Source of the DNA: Fibrobacter sp.
GTDB taxonomy: Bacteria; Fibrobacterota; Fibrobacteria; Fibrobacterales; Fibrobacteraceae
Direction of reading: 5' to 3'
Length of the DNA stretch: 64,000 nucleotides
Assembly (NCBI GenBank): GCA_017642335.1
Contig: JAGCPF010000032.1
Span: 62,001 to 126,000, forward strand
Shown: positions 9,933-17,273 of the stretch, one piece after another
How the letters are laid out: every line of letters starts with the position of its first letter
How positions within the stretch are numbered: position 1 is the stretch's first letter
The notes under the pieces: generated by a model
The model's database searches: none
Seen by the model: the letters and a program-made list of their open reading frames with translations, nothing else
What the model was told of the DNA's origin: nothing
Program-made: the position numbers and the translations under genes

Positions 9933-10553
9933 ATGCTACTCTGGACCATCCGCCACTCGCGCCCCTACAACCCCAAGGACGTCTGCTACGGCAGGCTCGA
10001 TTTCGACGTATCGCCCACCTTTCCGCAAGAATCCGACGGCGCCATCAAAGCATTCCTTTCGGCCGGTCCAAAGCCAACCAAGCTGTATTCCAGCCCGTTA
10101 CTGCGCTGTATGCGCCTCGCCGAAAAAGTCTCCCAGGCAATCAACCTCCCCATCGAAAAGGTGGACGCTATCCAGGAAATCAACTTCGGGACATGGGAAG
10201 GCCAAAAGCTGACGGCCGTCCCCAGGGACGAGATGCACGCCTGGATGAAGGACTTGCGCGGATTCCGGTTCCCGGGCGGAGAGAACTTCTACGACATCGA
10301 CAAGCGCGCAGGGGACTTTCTCGACACTCTGCCCGACGACGGGGAATTCCTCTGGATTAGCCACGCCGGCGTCATCGCCGCCATCATGCACTCAAGGTGC
10401 GGCCTGCCCGACGACCGGTTCGTCGAGGGGGAATTTTCGTACACCATGGTTTCCCGATTCGAGTTCACCCGCGACAGCGAAGGCCACTACAAGGGGACCT
10501 ACACCAAGATCCACGACGGAATACAGATGCCACCATTGGTAATGGGGGATTAG
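9933..10553 (+). CDS. Histidine phosphatase family protein, CobC-like
   Basis: This 206-aa cytoplasmic protein belongs to the phosphoglycerate-mutase/histidine phosphatase superfamily. The phosphohistidine motif IRHSRPYN is near residue 6, with Ser where most members have Gly or Thr. It is followed by VCYGRLD, which resembles the N-terminus of alpha-ribazole phosphatases. The second Arg (SSPLLRCMR), the acid EINFGTWEG and the second His (ISHAGVI) are all present, so the enzyme should be active. The substrate is not certain: alpha-ribazole-5'-phosphate (cobalamin nucleotide loop) is the best guess from CYGRLD, but no cobalamin genes are adjacent. There is no Shine-Dalgarno site, and the start abuts a CTAG repeat tract. 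Confidence 0.75.
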   Translation: MLLWTIRHSRPYNPKDVCYGRLDFDVSPTFPQESDGAIKAFLSAGPKPTKLYSSPLLRCMRLAEKVSQAINLPIEKVDAIQEINFGTWEGQKLTAVPRDEMHAWMKDLRGFRFPGGENFYDIDKRAGDFLDTLPDDGEFLWISHAGVIAAIMHSRCGLPDDRFVEGEFSYTMVSRFEFTRDSEGHYKGTYTKIHDGIQMPPLVMGD

Positions 10554-10618
10554 GGGCGGTGAGCCATGAGCTATGAGGAGCGAAGTGAGAGGAACCGAGG
10601 CCTTGGACCTCGAGCCTA
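10553..10618. repeat. GAGC/ATGAGC and CTCGAGCC word-repeat tract
   Basis: Between two convergent genes lies GTGAGCCATGAGCTATGAG followed by GAGG...CCTCGAGCC-type words. These are the same words that build the large tract at 18626-18752. Confidence 0.6.
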
Positions 10619-11581
10619 AAAATCAAGCGTAAACAGGGCTTGGACGCCGCCTTCAAGTCTAGGGAACAAGGCTAGGTGGATCGGGTTATCGAAATCGCTC
10701 AACAGGGCGTCTACGACTGCATCGCCCATGGAATACAAGTAAAGCAGGGCCAATGCCCAGATGTATTGGTTGCGGTTCTTGCGGTAGTAGGTAACGCGCT
10801 CCACAATTTTATCGAAATCTTCCGGTTCAACAACCTCTTGTTCCATAAAATGCTTGCGCCAGAGGTAATATTCCACCATGTTCTGTGAAGTCCAGATACT
10901 CGTAGACGCACCGATAATGCTCATATAGAGCAAGCCCGCCTTGCCAAACTCGCCGTTGTACATCTGCCCGAGGCCAGGAATTACCGAGAGTAGCAGCGCC
11001 GTGAGCATGCTCCGCTGTTCGACACTCCGGTAGTGGTTATTATACCAGATGCCGAAGGCGTCGAACATCCCGTACAAATGAAGACCATACAGCCATGCCG
11101 TCTCGGCCTTCCGCAAGTCTTCCTGTTCCATCTTCTTGTCGCTCAGGCTACGAACTCGGTTCACGTAATCCTGACGCTGTTCCTGATAATACCTGATACT
11201 GTCGCGGTTCTGCTCCGTCGCAATCATGCGCGAAAAGTACGCCACCGAATCCTGGAACGGCCTCACCTGCTCGTAAATGCGGTCGCGCTGCCAGGACTTG
11301 TTGAAGAAAACCTCGTATACTAGAAGGGCTTCGATACCGGTAATAAAACCACCACGGATATAGTGTTCCGTGTAATACTGGCCACCGCCCGGGAAAACAC
11401 TGAACAACATCGTCAAGAGAAGCGAGTTGTGCTCGGTCGGCACATCCCACTCGTTGACTGTCAGTGTATCGATTTCCGGAATGCCCGTCTTCCCCTTCTG
11501 CACATAGACTTCATCCGCAAGCGCGGGAACGCACGCGAAAGCAGCAAAAAAAAGGAATATGAGCATCGATCGAAGCTTCAT
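10616..11581 (-). CDS. DUF5683-like membrane protein
   Basis: This is a 321-aa exported or membrane protein of unknown role. A signal peptide (ending PALA) is followed by two related hydrophobic boxes, SVFPGGGQYYTEHYIRGG near residue 60 and SVIPGLGQMYNGEFGKAG near 205. Each combines a PGxGQxYxG motif with membrane segments, as in DUF5683/TM2-like envelope proteins. A charged helical region lies between them and the C-terminus is aromatic (FTLDF). I chose the ATG at 11581 over an in-frame TTG at 11590. A TATATT box lies only 8 nt upstream and there is no Shine-Dalgarno site, so the mRNA may be leaderless. The gene converges with the histidine phosphatase. Confidence 0.7.
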   Translation of the reverse strand: MKLRSMLIFLFFAAFACVPALADEVYVQKGKTGIPEIDTLTVNEWDVPTEHNSLLLTMLFSVFPGGGQYYTEHYIRGGFITGIEALLVYEVFFNKSWQRDRIYEQVRPFQDSVAYFSRMIATEQNRDSIRYYQEQRQDYVNRVRSLSDKKMEQEDLRKAETAWLYGLHLYGMFDAFGIWYNNHYRSVEQRSMLTALLLSVIPGLGQMYNGEFGKAGLLYMSIIGASTSIWTSQNMVEYYLWRKHFMEQEVVEPEDFDKIVERVTYYRKNRNQYIWALALLYLYSMGDAVVDALLSDFDNPIHLALFPRLEGGVQALFTLDF

Positions 11582-11708
11582 CGCGTTCAAATATAAAAAA
11601 ACTCGGCATAAACGATAGGGACAGGCCGGGTCTTGCTATATTTTTTTATAGTTTCCTGTTGATTGTCATTTTTTGACATGATTTCTTTTTTAAATTAAGG
11701 ACATGAAG

Positions 11709-12251
11709 ATGAACGACGCTAAAGAATCCCTCGAAAGCCTCCAGGCGCAAATCCACGACCTGGCCATCGCCATCAAGGCTGCCCTCATCGAGCGCGGCGA
11801 GATGATGGCCACGGCCGAATCTTGTACCGGAGGACTCGTAGCGAGCAGCATCGTCAACGAAGCCGGATCATCCGCTATCCTGAAGGGCGGCATTGTCGCC
11901 TACCAGAACGAAGTCAAGACCAAGCTCCTCGGCGTTCCCGAATCCACCCTGAAGGAACACGGGGCCGTCAGCGCCGAGACCGTCGAGGCCATGGCCGAGG
12001 GTGCCCTCCGCCAGTTTGACTGCCAGTGGGCCGTTTCCACCTCCGGAATTGCAGGCCCGGGAGGCGCCACCCCCGGAAAGCCGGTCGGGACGGTATGGAT
12101 GTGTGTCGCCAATCCATGTAAAAAAATCACTTTTTGTGAAATTTTTTCGGGAGATAGAGAAAAAATCCGCGAGAAAAGCGTCTATACAGTGTTGGGCAAG
12201 CTACTTTTTGCGTTAAATAACCAAAAAAGCACTTGCACAAAAGAACACTAA
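11709..12251 (+). CDS. pncC: Nicotinamide-nucleotide amidase (CinA C-terminal domain)
   Basis: This 180-aa stand-alone CinA C-terminal domain would deamidate nicotinamide mononucleotide to nicotinate mononucleotide in pyridine-nucleotide recycling. Diagnostic segments are [13 protein letters not shown] near residue 35, the [11 protein letters not shown] strand, GAVSAETV, and [20 protein letters not shown] near 120. I prefer the ATG at 11709 over the one at 11703: AAGGA (11697-11701) is 7 nt from the former and 1 nt from the latter. The gene sits directly before recA, an arrangement seen in many bacteria, and the recA promoter overlaps its 3' end. Confidence 0.85.
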   Translation: MNDAKESLESLQAQIHDLAIAIKAALIERGEMMATAESCTGGLVASSIVNEAGSSAILKGGIVAYQNEVKTKLLGVPESTLKEHGAVSAETVEAMAEGALRQFDCQWAVSTSGIAGPGGATPGKPVGTVWMCVANPCKKITFCEIFSGDREKIREKSVYTVLGKLLFALNNQKSTCTKEH

Positions 12252-12261
12252 TTGTTATATT
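12233..12261 (+). promoter_or_regulatory. recA promoter with LexA-like half-site
   Basis: TTGCAC (12233-12238), a 17-bp spacer and TATATT (12256-12261) form a good sigma-70-type promoter inside the end of pncC. The -35 overlaps TGCAC-AAAA-GAACA (12234-12247). From memory, the reported Fibrobacter LexA site is TGCNC-N4-GTGCA; the left half matches fully and the right half 3 of 5. Confidence 0.65.
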
Positions 12262-12295
12262 TAAACAGGAAACCAAAAAAAACAGGACACAAACT

Positions 12296-13390
12296 ATGGC
12301 AAAAAAAACAAATTCCACCAGCAACCTTTCCGCCGACAAAGCCAAGGCCGTCGAGGCCGCAATCGCCCAAATTGAAAAGAACTACGGTAAAGGTTCCATC
12401 ATGGCTCTCGGGAGCCAGCCTGTCCAAGACATTCCCGTCATCCCGACCGGATGCATCCAGCTCGACATGGCACTCGGCGTGGGAGGCTTCCCCCGCGGAC
12501 GCATCATCGAGATCTACGGACCCGAATCCTCCGGTAAGACGACGCTTACCCTGCACGCCATCGCCGAAGCCCAAAAACTCGGTGGCGTCGCCGCCTTCAT
12601 CGATGCCGAACACGCTTTCGATGCCGTATATGCCCGCAAGCTGGGCGTCGATATCGAATCGCTCCTCGTCTCGCAGCCCGACACCGGCGAGCAGGCACTC
12701 GACATCGCCGAAACGCTCGTCCGCTCCGGTGCAATCGACATCATCGTCATCGACTCCGTGGCAGCCCTCGTGCCCCAGGCCGAAATCAACGGCGAAATGG
12801 GCGACAACCACGTGGGTCTGCAGGCCCGCCTCATGAGCCAGGCGCTCCGCAAGCTGACCGGCATCCTTTCCAAGTCCAACACCTGCATGCTGTTCATCAA
12901 CCAGCTGCGCATGAAGATTGGCGTGATGTTCGGCAACCCGGAAACCACAACCGGCGGTAACGCGCTCAAGTTCTATGCCACACAGCGTATCGACATCCGC
13001 CGCATTGCCGCCATCAAGGACGGCGAAGAGGTCATCGGAAACCGCACCCGCGTGAAGGTCGTGAAGAACAAGGTCGCGGCCCCGTTCACCCAATGCGAAT
13101 TCGACATCCTGTACGGCTGCGGCATTTCCCGCGAAGCCTCCATCCTCGACCTCGCCAGCGAGCTGGACATCATCCAGAAGAGCGGGTCCTGGTTCAGCTA
13201 CAACAACGAGCGCATCGGCCAGGGACGCGAGAACACGAGACTCTTCCTCAAGGACAATCCGGAACTCTGCAACGAAATCGAACAGAAAATTCGCGAAAGC
13301 ATGAAGGACGTCGAGTTGTTCAAGCTGAACGAGCAGGACGCCGTCTCCGCCGACGATGACGTCGAGCTCCCCGCTGTCGAAGAAGCCTAA
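12296..13390 (+). CDS. recA: Recombinase RecA
   Basis: This 364-aa DNA-dependent ATPase performs strand exchange in homologous recombination and stimulates LexA self-cleavage. Walker [10 protein letters not shown] is near residue 80, catalytic E in FIDAEHAFD, Walker [11 protein letters not shown], and the DNA-binding loop 2 region [20 protein letters not shown] near 210, all canonical. The C-terminus is acidic ([12 protein letters not shown]), as expected. The ATG at 12296 has AGGA 8 nt upstream; in-frame upstream codons lack this. It lies 44 bp downstream of pncC but carries its own promoter (12233-12261) and a strong terminator. SOS control is plausible from the LexA-like half-site. Confidence 0.98.
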   Translation: MAKKTNSTSNLSADKAKAVEAAIAQIEKNYGKGSIMALGSQPVQDIPVIPTGCIQLDMALGVGGFPRGRIIEIYGPESSGKTTLTLHAIAEAQKLGGVAAFIDAEHAFDAVYARKLGVDIESLLVSQPDTGEQALDIAETLVRSGAIDIIVIDSVAALVPQAEINGEMGDNHVGLQARLMSQALRKLTGILSKSNTCMLFINQLRMKIGVMFGNPETTTGGNALKFYATQRIDIRRIAAIKDGEEVIGNRTRVKVVKNKVAAPFTQCEFDILYGCGISREASILDLASELDIIQKSGSWFSYNNERIGQGRENTRLFLKDNPELCNEIEQKIRESMKDVELFKLNEQDAVSADDDVELPAVEEA

Positions 13391-13428
13391 CCTTTCTTCC
13401 TTAAAAAAGAGCGACCTCCGACAAAAGT

Positions 13429-13468
13429 CCCCCGTAGCCATTGGGACTCAGTCGGGGGTTTTCTTTTT
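13429..13468 (+). terminator. recA terminator
   Basis: CCCCCG (13429-13434) pairs with CGGGGG (13453-13458) across an 18-nt loop. It is followed by TTTTCTTTTT. Confidence 0.8.
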
Positions 13469-13496
13469 GCCGAAATAAATTAATTATCTTGTACCC

Positions 13497-14261
13497 ATGC
13501 TTCGCCCATTCCGCTTTGCACTCCTGCTTTCTGCAATGCTTACCGCTGTCGCCAGCGCCCAGTCCCTGTGTCCGCACTACCTGGTATCTTCGCCAATGGT
13601 CGTCAACATCGAAGGGCGGTTCATCAACGTCAAGCATTCCCGGGTCAGCATGGACGTGGAATGGCGCCATCATCCGGAATCCATCGACACGTTTTTCGTC
13701 AACCTGGCCGACCGGGAACAGTTCAAGTTCATCACGACAGGAATTTCCCGCCATATCGAGCTGGGAAAGAACAAGATAAAGAGACAGCTGGGAATGCACC
13801 ACCTGAAGGAAAATATCGGGGAAACGCCTCTCAAGCTGGACGATCTCGAGTTGCTTGCCAACGGACAGTTCGTCTGCAAGGAAGCCTCCGACACATCGGC
13901 GAAAAACCTGGGGACGGCTTTTTCTATGACATGGTGGAGCATCATGCCCGACACGTTGCCGACTCCGCAAAAAGTCGTCATGCGCGGCGCAGGCCGCGAA
14001 ACGCGCATCTTTACGATTGGACAATGGAAAGTCTTTTCGGGGGAACTTCTCCCCACCCTCGTATCCCTCTCGGGGCCCAACTACCAAGGGAGCATCTGGA
14101 TTCGATCGGCCTACCCCATCCAGGCGTTAGAGTCCGACCCGCTGCAGAAGAGAGCCACCAAAACGCGGCCGATTCCTGAGCTTTTCCTAAAAATTCCTGT
14201 GAAACGGAAAAGAGAAATACCCCTTATACTCAAGCTGAATCAGGAACTGCTGAGAGAGTGA
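13497..14261 (+). CDS. Exported protein of unknown function
   Basis: The 254-aa protein is not recognised. A signal peptide (residues 1-21, ending ASA) is followed by a mixed alpha/beta region with two well-spaced cysteines and a basic C-terminus (IPVKRKREIPLILK). The start has no Shine-Dalgarno site, but TATCTT ends 6 nt upstream of the ATG, so transcription may begin at or beside the start codon. Its last 75 bp overlap, tail to tail, the end of the beta-barrel gene on the other strand. Codon use and signal peptide support a real gene. A periplasmic or outer-membrane role is only a guess. Confidence 0.6.
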   Translation: MLRPFRFALLLSAMLTAVASAQSLCPHYLVSSPMVVNIEGRFINVKHSRVSMDVEWRHHPESIDTFFVNLADREQFKFITTGISRHIELGKNKIKRQLGMHHLKENIGETPLKLDDLELLANGQFVCKEASDTSAKNLGTAFSMTWWSIMPDTLPTPQKVVMRGAGRETRIFTIGQWKVFSGELLPTLVSLSGPNYQGSIWIRSAYPIQALESDPLQKRATKTRPIPELFLKIPVKRKREIPLILKLNQELLRE

Positions 14262-15164
14262 CCCGTTATAAAAGCGCTTTTTGGGACGGGTCCACACGCC
14301 TAGTTCCATCGTGATGTTCCGGAAACCGTCTCTCCAGGACAGGCTCGGGCCAAGCATAATCTGACCATACGACAGGGATTCCTTCTTCACGGTATTATCA
14401 CTGCGCAGGTAGCCCGTCTTGAAATAGGTCGTCTCGAAAATTATCGCCCAGTTATCGTTGAACGGGATGCAACCGTAAGACGCCAGCTCAATGATGAAAT
14501 CCCTAGAAAAAACAGGAATATTGCGCTTGTAATCGTAGCTTTTCCCGTCAAAGTCCGTACCCACGTCCGACCGGATATAGTGGGCATTGATTCCCAGCAC
14601 AGAACCATGCGGGAAAAAATACGACAAGTCAGCGCTCACATCAAACAACTGCGCATAGTCATAGGCGGCGGCATCGTCCGACCACACGTTATTTGTAATG
14701 TAGTCCGCGTTCCAGGTGTCGGCAATCCGGCCTCCCCCCTCGACATCGGCATTGACCATTTCAAGGTTCGACTTGAAATACAGGTAACTTTCGTAGACAA
14801 AGTCAATTTCGAACTGGGGATTAGTCTTGAAAGGGCGCAGCCCCAGGCCGGCCTTGTATCCCCCATAGAACGGGGAAACTTCCAAGGCTGCCAACATTTT
14901 GAGGTAGGTCGGCATCGTACCCAGACGATCACCATAATTCAGGTTTTCGACAGGTTCTAGCCACGTATAGTCGATTTTCCCGTTGAGTTGAGGAAGCCAC
15001 TGCCCCCACACAAAGGGAGTATTCCCCATCAAGCCCCAAGACAAATTAGGGCCGTACCGGAACCCGAAGAACGCGCTTTGGTCAAAACCGCCGCCCACGG
15101 AAAATCCCGTAAAACAGAGCACCGCAAGTAAAAAAATCTTTAATTGGCACCAGACTTTAAACAT
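14187..15164 (-). CDS. Outer-membrane beta-barrel-like protein
   Basis: The 325-aa protein has a signal peptide (residues 1-23) followed by many alternating aromatic/polar beta strands (for example YLYFKSNLEMV, LSYFFPHGSVLGINAHYI, AIIFETTYFKTGYL). It ends in phenylalanine (FPFHRNF), a hallmark of outer-membrane barrels. No family was recognised. The start lacks a ribosome site; TAGATT ends 10 nt upstream of the ATG. The final 75 bp overlap the convergent gene 13497-14261. A porin-like or surface-structural role is inferred from the fold only. Confidence 0.65.
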   Translation of the reverse strand: MFKVWCQLKIFLLAVLCFTGFSVGGGFDQSAFFGFRYGPNLSWGLMGNTPFVWGQWLPQLNGKIDYTWLEPVENLNYGDRLGTMPTYLKMLAALEVSPFYGGYKAGLGLRPFKTNPQFEIDFVYESYLYFKSNLEMVNADVEGGGRIADTWNADYITNNVWSDDAAAYDYAQLFDVSADLSYFFPHGSVLGINAHYIRSDVGTDFDGKSYDYKRNIPVFSRDFIIELASYGCIPFNDNWAIIFETTYFKTGYLRSDNTVKKESLSYGQIMLGPSLSWRDGFRNITMELGVWTRPKKRFYNGSLSQQFLIQLEYKGYFSFPFHRNF

Positions 15165-15248
15165 TTCAATGTAAAATCTAAAAAATATTCAGCCACTTGC
15201 TTTATAAATTCTTATTTTGTGTGCATCTAAATCTCTTAAGGAGCATCT

Positions 15249-15692
15249 ATGAAATTGTCCCATATTTGTTTACTCGTCCTCGGCATAATGCTGCTCTGGG
15301 GATGCTCAAACCGTTCTTCTTCCCCAATCCTTATCGAACGCGGCGTAGGCCAAAACGAATACGAACGCGAATACTTCGCCATCAAGGAAAGCATGGGCAT
15401 TGATAAGCGCCTCAAGGACGTGTTCAAGCAGGGCTATATCGAAGAAGGCATGACCAACGACATGGTGAACCTGCTGTGGGGACCTCCTGACCACGAATCC
15501 GAAACCGACACCAGCAGCGTGTGGGAATACTACACCCGCGAAGGCAAGCTCATCACTCGCCTTATCTGGAAGCACCCCGACCAGGCCCGCCTGAAAGGTT
15601 ACGAAAACGAATGGATCCTCAACAAGATCGAAGGCGACCGCTACGGTGGCTCTCCGGCTCCGACATCCAACCGTTCGAGCAACTACAACTAA
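15249..15692 (+). CDS. BamE/SmpA-like lipoprotein
   Basis: This is a 147-aa lipoprotein. The signal peptide ends in a lipobox (LLWGC, Cys about residue 19). The segment GYIEEGMTNDMVNLLWGPPD, followed by WEYYTREGKLI, matches the BamE/SmpA fold, in which a mobile helix with xxGMTxxxVxxLLGxP precedes beta strands. Such domains support outer-membrane protein assembly or act as general periplasmic lipoproteins. An AAGGAG site lies upstream. The C-terminus is low complexity (Ser/Asn). It is a single gene followed by a strong terminator. Confidence 0.7.
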   Translation: MKLSHICLLVLGIMLLWGCSNRSSSPILIERGVGQNEYEREYFAIKESMGIDKRLKDVFKQGYIEEGMTNDMVNLLWGPPDHESETDTSSVWEYYTREGKLITRLIWKHPDQARLKGYENEWILNKIEGDRYGGSPAPTSNRSSNYN

Positions 15693-15745
15693 TCCTTGCA
15701 GGCCATAATTGGCCCAACAGGAACACGAATTTCAACATTCAAAAA

Positions 15746-15778
15746 GAAAAAGAGCCTTTCCGGGCTCTTTTTCCTTTT
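15746..15778 (+). terminator. Terminator after BamE-like lipoprotein gene
   Basis: AAAAAGAGCC, loop TTTCC, GGGCTCTTTTT. The hairpin separates the lipoprotein gene from tpiA. Confidence 0.8.
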
Positions 15779-15841
15779 ATGTTAGGTTCATTTTTTCTAT
15801 ATTTTCGCGCGTTAAATTTTAAACCTCTCAAGGAGTCAATT

Positions 15842-16603
15842 ATGCGTCAGTACATCATTGCTGGTAACTGGAAGATGAACAAGACTGTTAGCGAATCCGT
15901 TCAGCTCGCTAAGGATATCGTGGAAGCCGCCAAGGACGTGAAGAAGACCGAAGTCGTCATCGCCCCGACCTACCTCGCCGCTGCCAAGGTTGCCGACGTC
16001 GTCAAGGGTACCAACGTGAAGCTCGCCATCCAGGACATCCACTGGAAGGACCAGGGCGCATACACTGGTAAGGTTTCTGTCGACATGGTCAAGGAAATCG
16101 GTGCCGAATACATCATCATCGGTCACTCCGAACAGCGCCAGTACTTCCACGAAACGGAAGAAACCGTGAACCTCAAGGTCAAGAAGACCCTCGAGGCCGG
16201 TCTGAAGCCGATCATCTGCATCGGTGAGACTCTCGACCAGCGCAACGGAGGCATCCTCAAGGAAGTTCTCGGCCTCCAGGTCAAGGGCGCCTTCAAGGAC
16301 GTTTCTGCCGAAGACGCTGCCAAGTGCGTGCTCGCCTACGAACCGGTCTGGGCGATCGGTACCGGCGTGACGGCCACCGACGAACAGGCTCAGGACACCC
16401 AGGCCTACGTCCGCTCCGTGGTCAAGGAAATCTACGGCGAAGCCGTTGCCGAAGGCATGCGCATCCAGTACGGTGGCTCCATGAAGGGCGCCAACGCTGC
16501 CGGCCTCCTCGCCCAGAAGGACATCGACGGCGGTCTCATTGGTGGTGCAGGTCTCAAGGCCAACACCTTCAAGGAAATCATCGACGCTGCCGAAGCCAAG
16601 TAA
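15842..16603 (+). CDS. tpiA: Triosephosphate isomerase
   Basis: This 253-aa glycolytic and gluconeogenic enzyme interconverts dihydroxyacetone phosphate and glyceraldehyde-3-phosphate. The N-terminal Asn/Lys pair (AGNWKMNK), catalytic His in IIIGHSEQRQ, catalytic Glu in YEPVWAIGTG (with the flexible loop) and the phosphate-binding GGSMKG and GGLIGGAGLK are all present. The HW-loop reads QDIHW rather than the common QNVHW. The ATG at 15842 has AAGGAG at a good distance, and a TATATT box lies at 15798-15803. Strong C-ending codon bias suggests high expression. It is followed 27 bp later by secG, probably in one operon. Confidence 0.97.
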   Translation: MRQYIIAGNWKMNKTVSESVQLAKDIVEAAKDVKKTEVVIAPTYLAAAKVADVVKGTNVKLAIQDIHWKDQGAYTGKVSVDMVKEIGAEYIIIGHSEQRQYFHETEETVNLKVKKTLEAGLKPIICIGETLDQRNGGILKEVLGLQVKGAFKDVSAEDAAKCVLAYEPVWAIGTGVTATDEQAQDTQAYVRSVVKEIYGEAVAEGMRIQYGGSMKGANAAGLLAQKDIDGGLIGGAGLKANTFKEIIDAAEAK

Positions 16604-16630
16604 TTTTCAACCAACCAAGGAATCGTCACC

Positions 16631-17017
16631 ATGACAACTCTCTTTTGGATTCTGATCGTCATTCACGTTTTCCTGTGCTTGTTCCTCATGTTGCTCGTTC
16701 TCATGCAGAACGACAAGATGGGCGGCCTCGCAGGTCTCGGTGGCATGACTTCTCAATCTGCATTCTCCACCGCAGGTGCTGCGACCTTCATCCAGAAGCT
16801 GACTCGTGGCGTCGCCGTGGTCTTCTTCCTCGTGGTTTTCGCCCTCGGCCTCATCACGGCCAAGCAGGACCGCACGGTGGAAGAATCCGCAATGCAGAAG
16901 GCTACGCGCGAATCCGCTGCCCAGCAGCAGACCGCGCCGGTCCCGGAACTTCCGGGTAACTTCACAGCCCCTGCGGCCGAACCGGCAGCCGAAGTCCCCG
17001 CCGGAGAAGCCAAGTAA
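16631..17017 (+). CDS. secG: Protein translocase subunit SecG
   Basis: This 128-aa small inner-membrane subunit of SecYEG has a first transmembrane helix near residues 5-23, then the conserved cytoplasmic stretch VLMQNDKMGGLAGLGGMTSQ, and a second helix near 60-78. The tail is longer than usual and rich in Ala, Pro and Glu. AAGGA precedes the ATG. The tpiA-secG pairing is common in bacteria. A tRNA gene follows 36 bp downstream with no terminator between them, so the tRNA may be cotranscribed. Confidence 0.93.
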   Translation: MTTLFWILIVIHVFLCLFLMLLVLMQNDKMGGLAGLGGMTSQSAFSTAGAATFIQKLTRGVAVVFFLVVFALGLITAKQDRTVEESAMQKATRESAAQQQTAPVPELPGNFTAPAAEPAAEVPAGEAK

Positions 17018-17053
17018 AACTTTCATCCCAGTGTTATCGCTGGGATAAGTTCT

Positions 17054-17137
17054 GCGGTCGTGGTGGAATTGGTAGACACGCTAGCTTGAGGTGCTAGTGG
17101 GAGCGATCCCATGACAGTTCAAGTCTGTCCGACCGCA
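17054..17137 (+). tRNA. tRNA-Leu (anticodon GAG), copy 1
   Basis: The cloverleaf has 84 nt with acceptor GCGGTCG/CGACCGC, anticodon stem CTAGC/GCTAG with loop TTGAGGT (anticodon GAG), a long variable arm typical of class II tRNA-Leu, and GTTCAAG in the T loop. CCA is not encoded. It is identical in every base to the copy at 18846-18929. Confidence 0.97.
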
Positions 17138-17145
17138 TACAAGAG

Positions 17146-17176
17146 TCCGCCCTGCTAACAAGCGGGGTGGATTTTT
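17146..17176 (+). terminator. Terminator after first tRNA-Leu
   Basis: TCCGCCCTGC, loop TAACAA, GCGGGGTGGA, then TTTTT. It probably ends the tpiA-secG-tRNA transcript. Confidence 0.8.
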
Positions 17177-17180
17177 GTTT

Positions 17181-17242
17181 AGAGGCTAGGATCTAGGGAC
17201 TAGAGGCTAGCAGAAGGCCCCGAGCCTCGTGCCTTGAGCCCC
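17181..17242. repeat. CTAG-rich plus CGAGCC word-repeat tract
   Basis: AGGCTAGGATCTAGGGACT and related CTAG words run into CCCGAGCCTCGTGCC. This joins two word types that occur separately or together at other gaps in the window. Confidence 0.65.
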
Positions 17243-17273
17243 ATTGCTATATTATCCCCCGAGGTTTTTTATC

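Noticed and set aside
12248..13441. 397-codon frame antisense to recA
   Set aside because: RecA is unambiguous on plus; the antisense frame lacks any family signal.
13439..13779. Alternative 112-codon frame at the 5' end of the 13497 gene
   Set aside because: It is in another frame of the same strand, lacks a signal peptide of proper form, and the 254-codon frame is longer and better supported.
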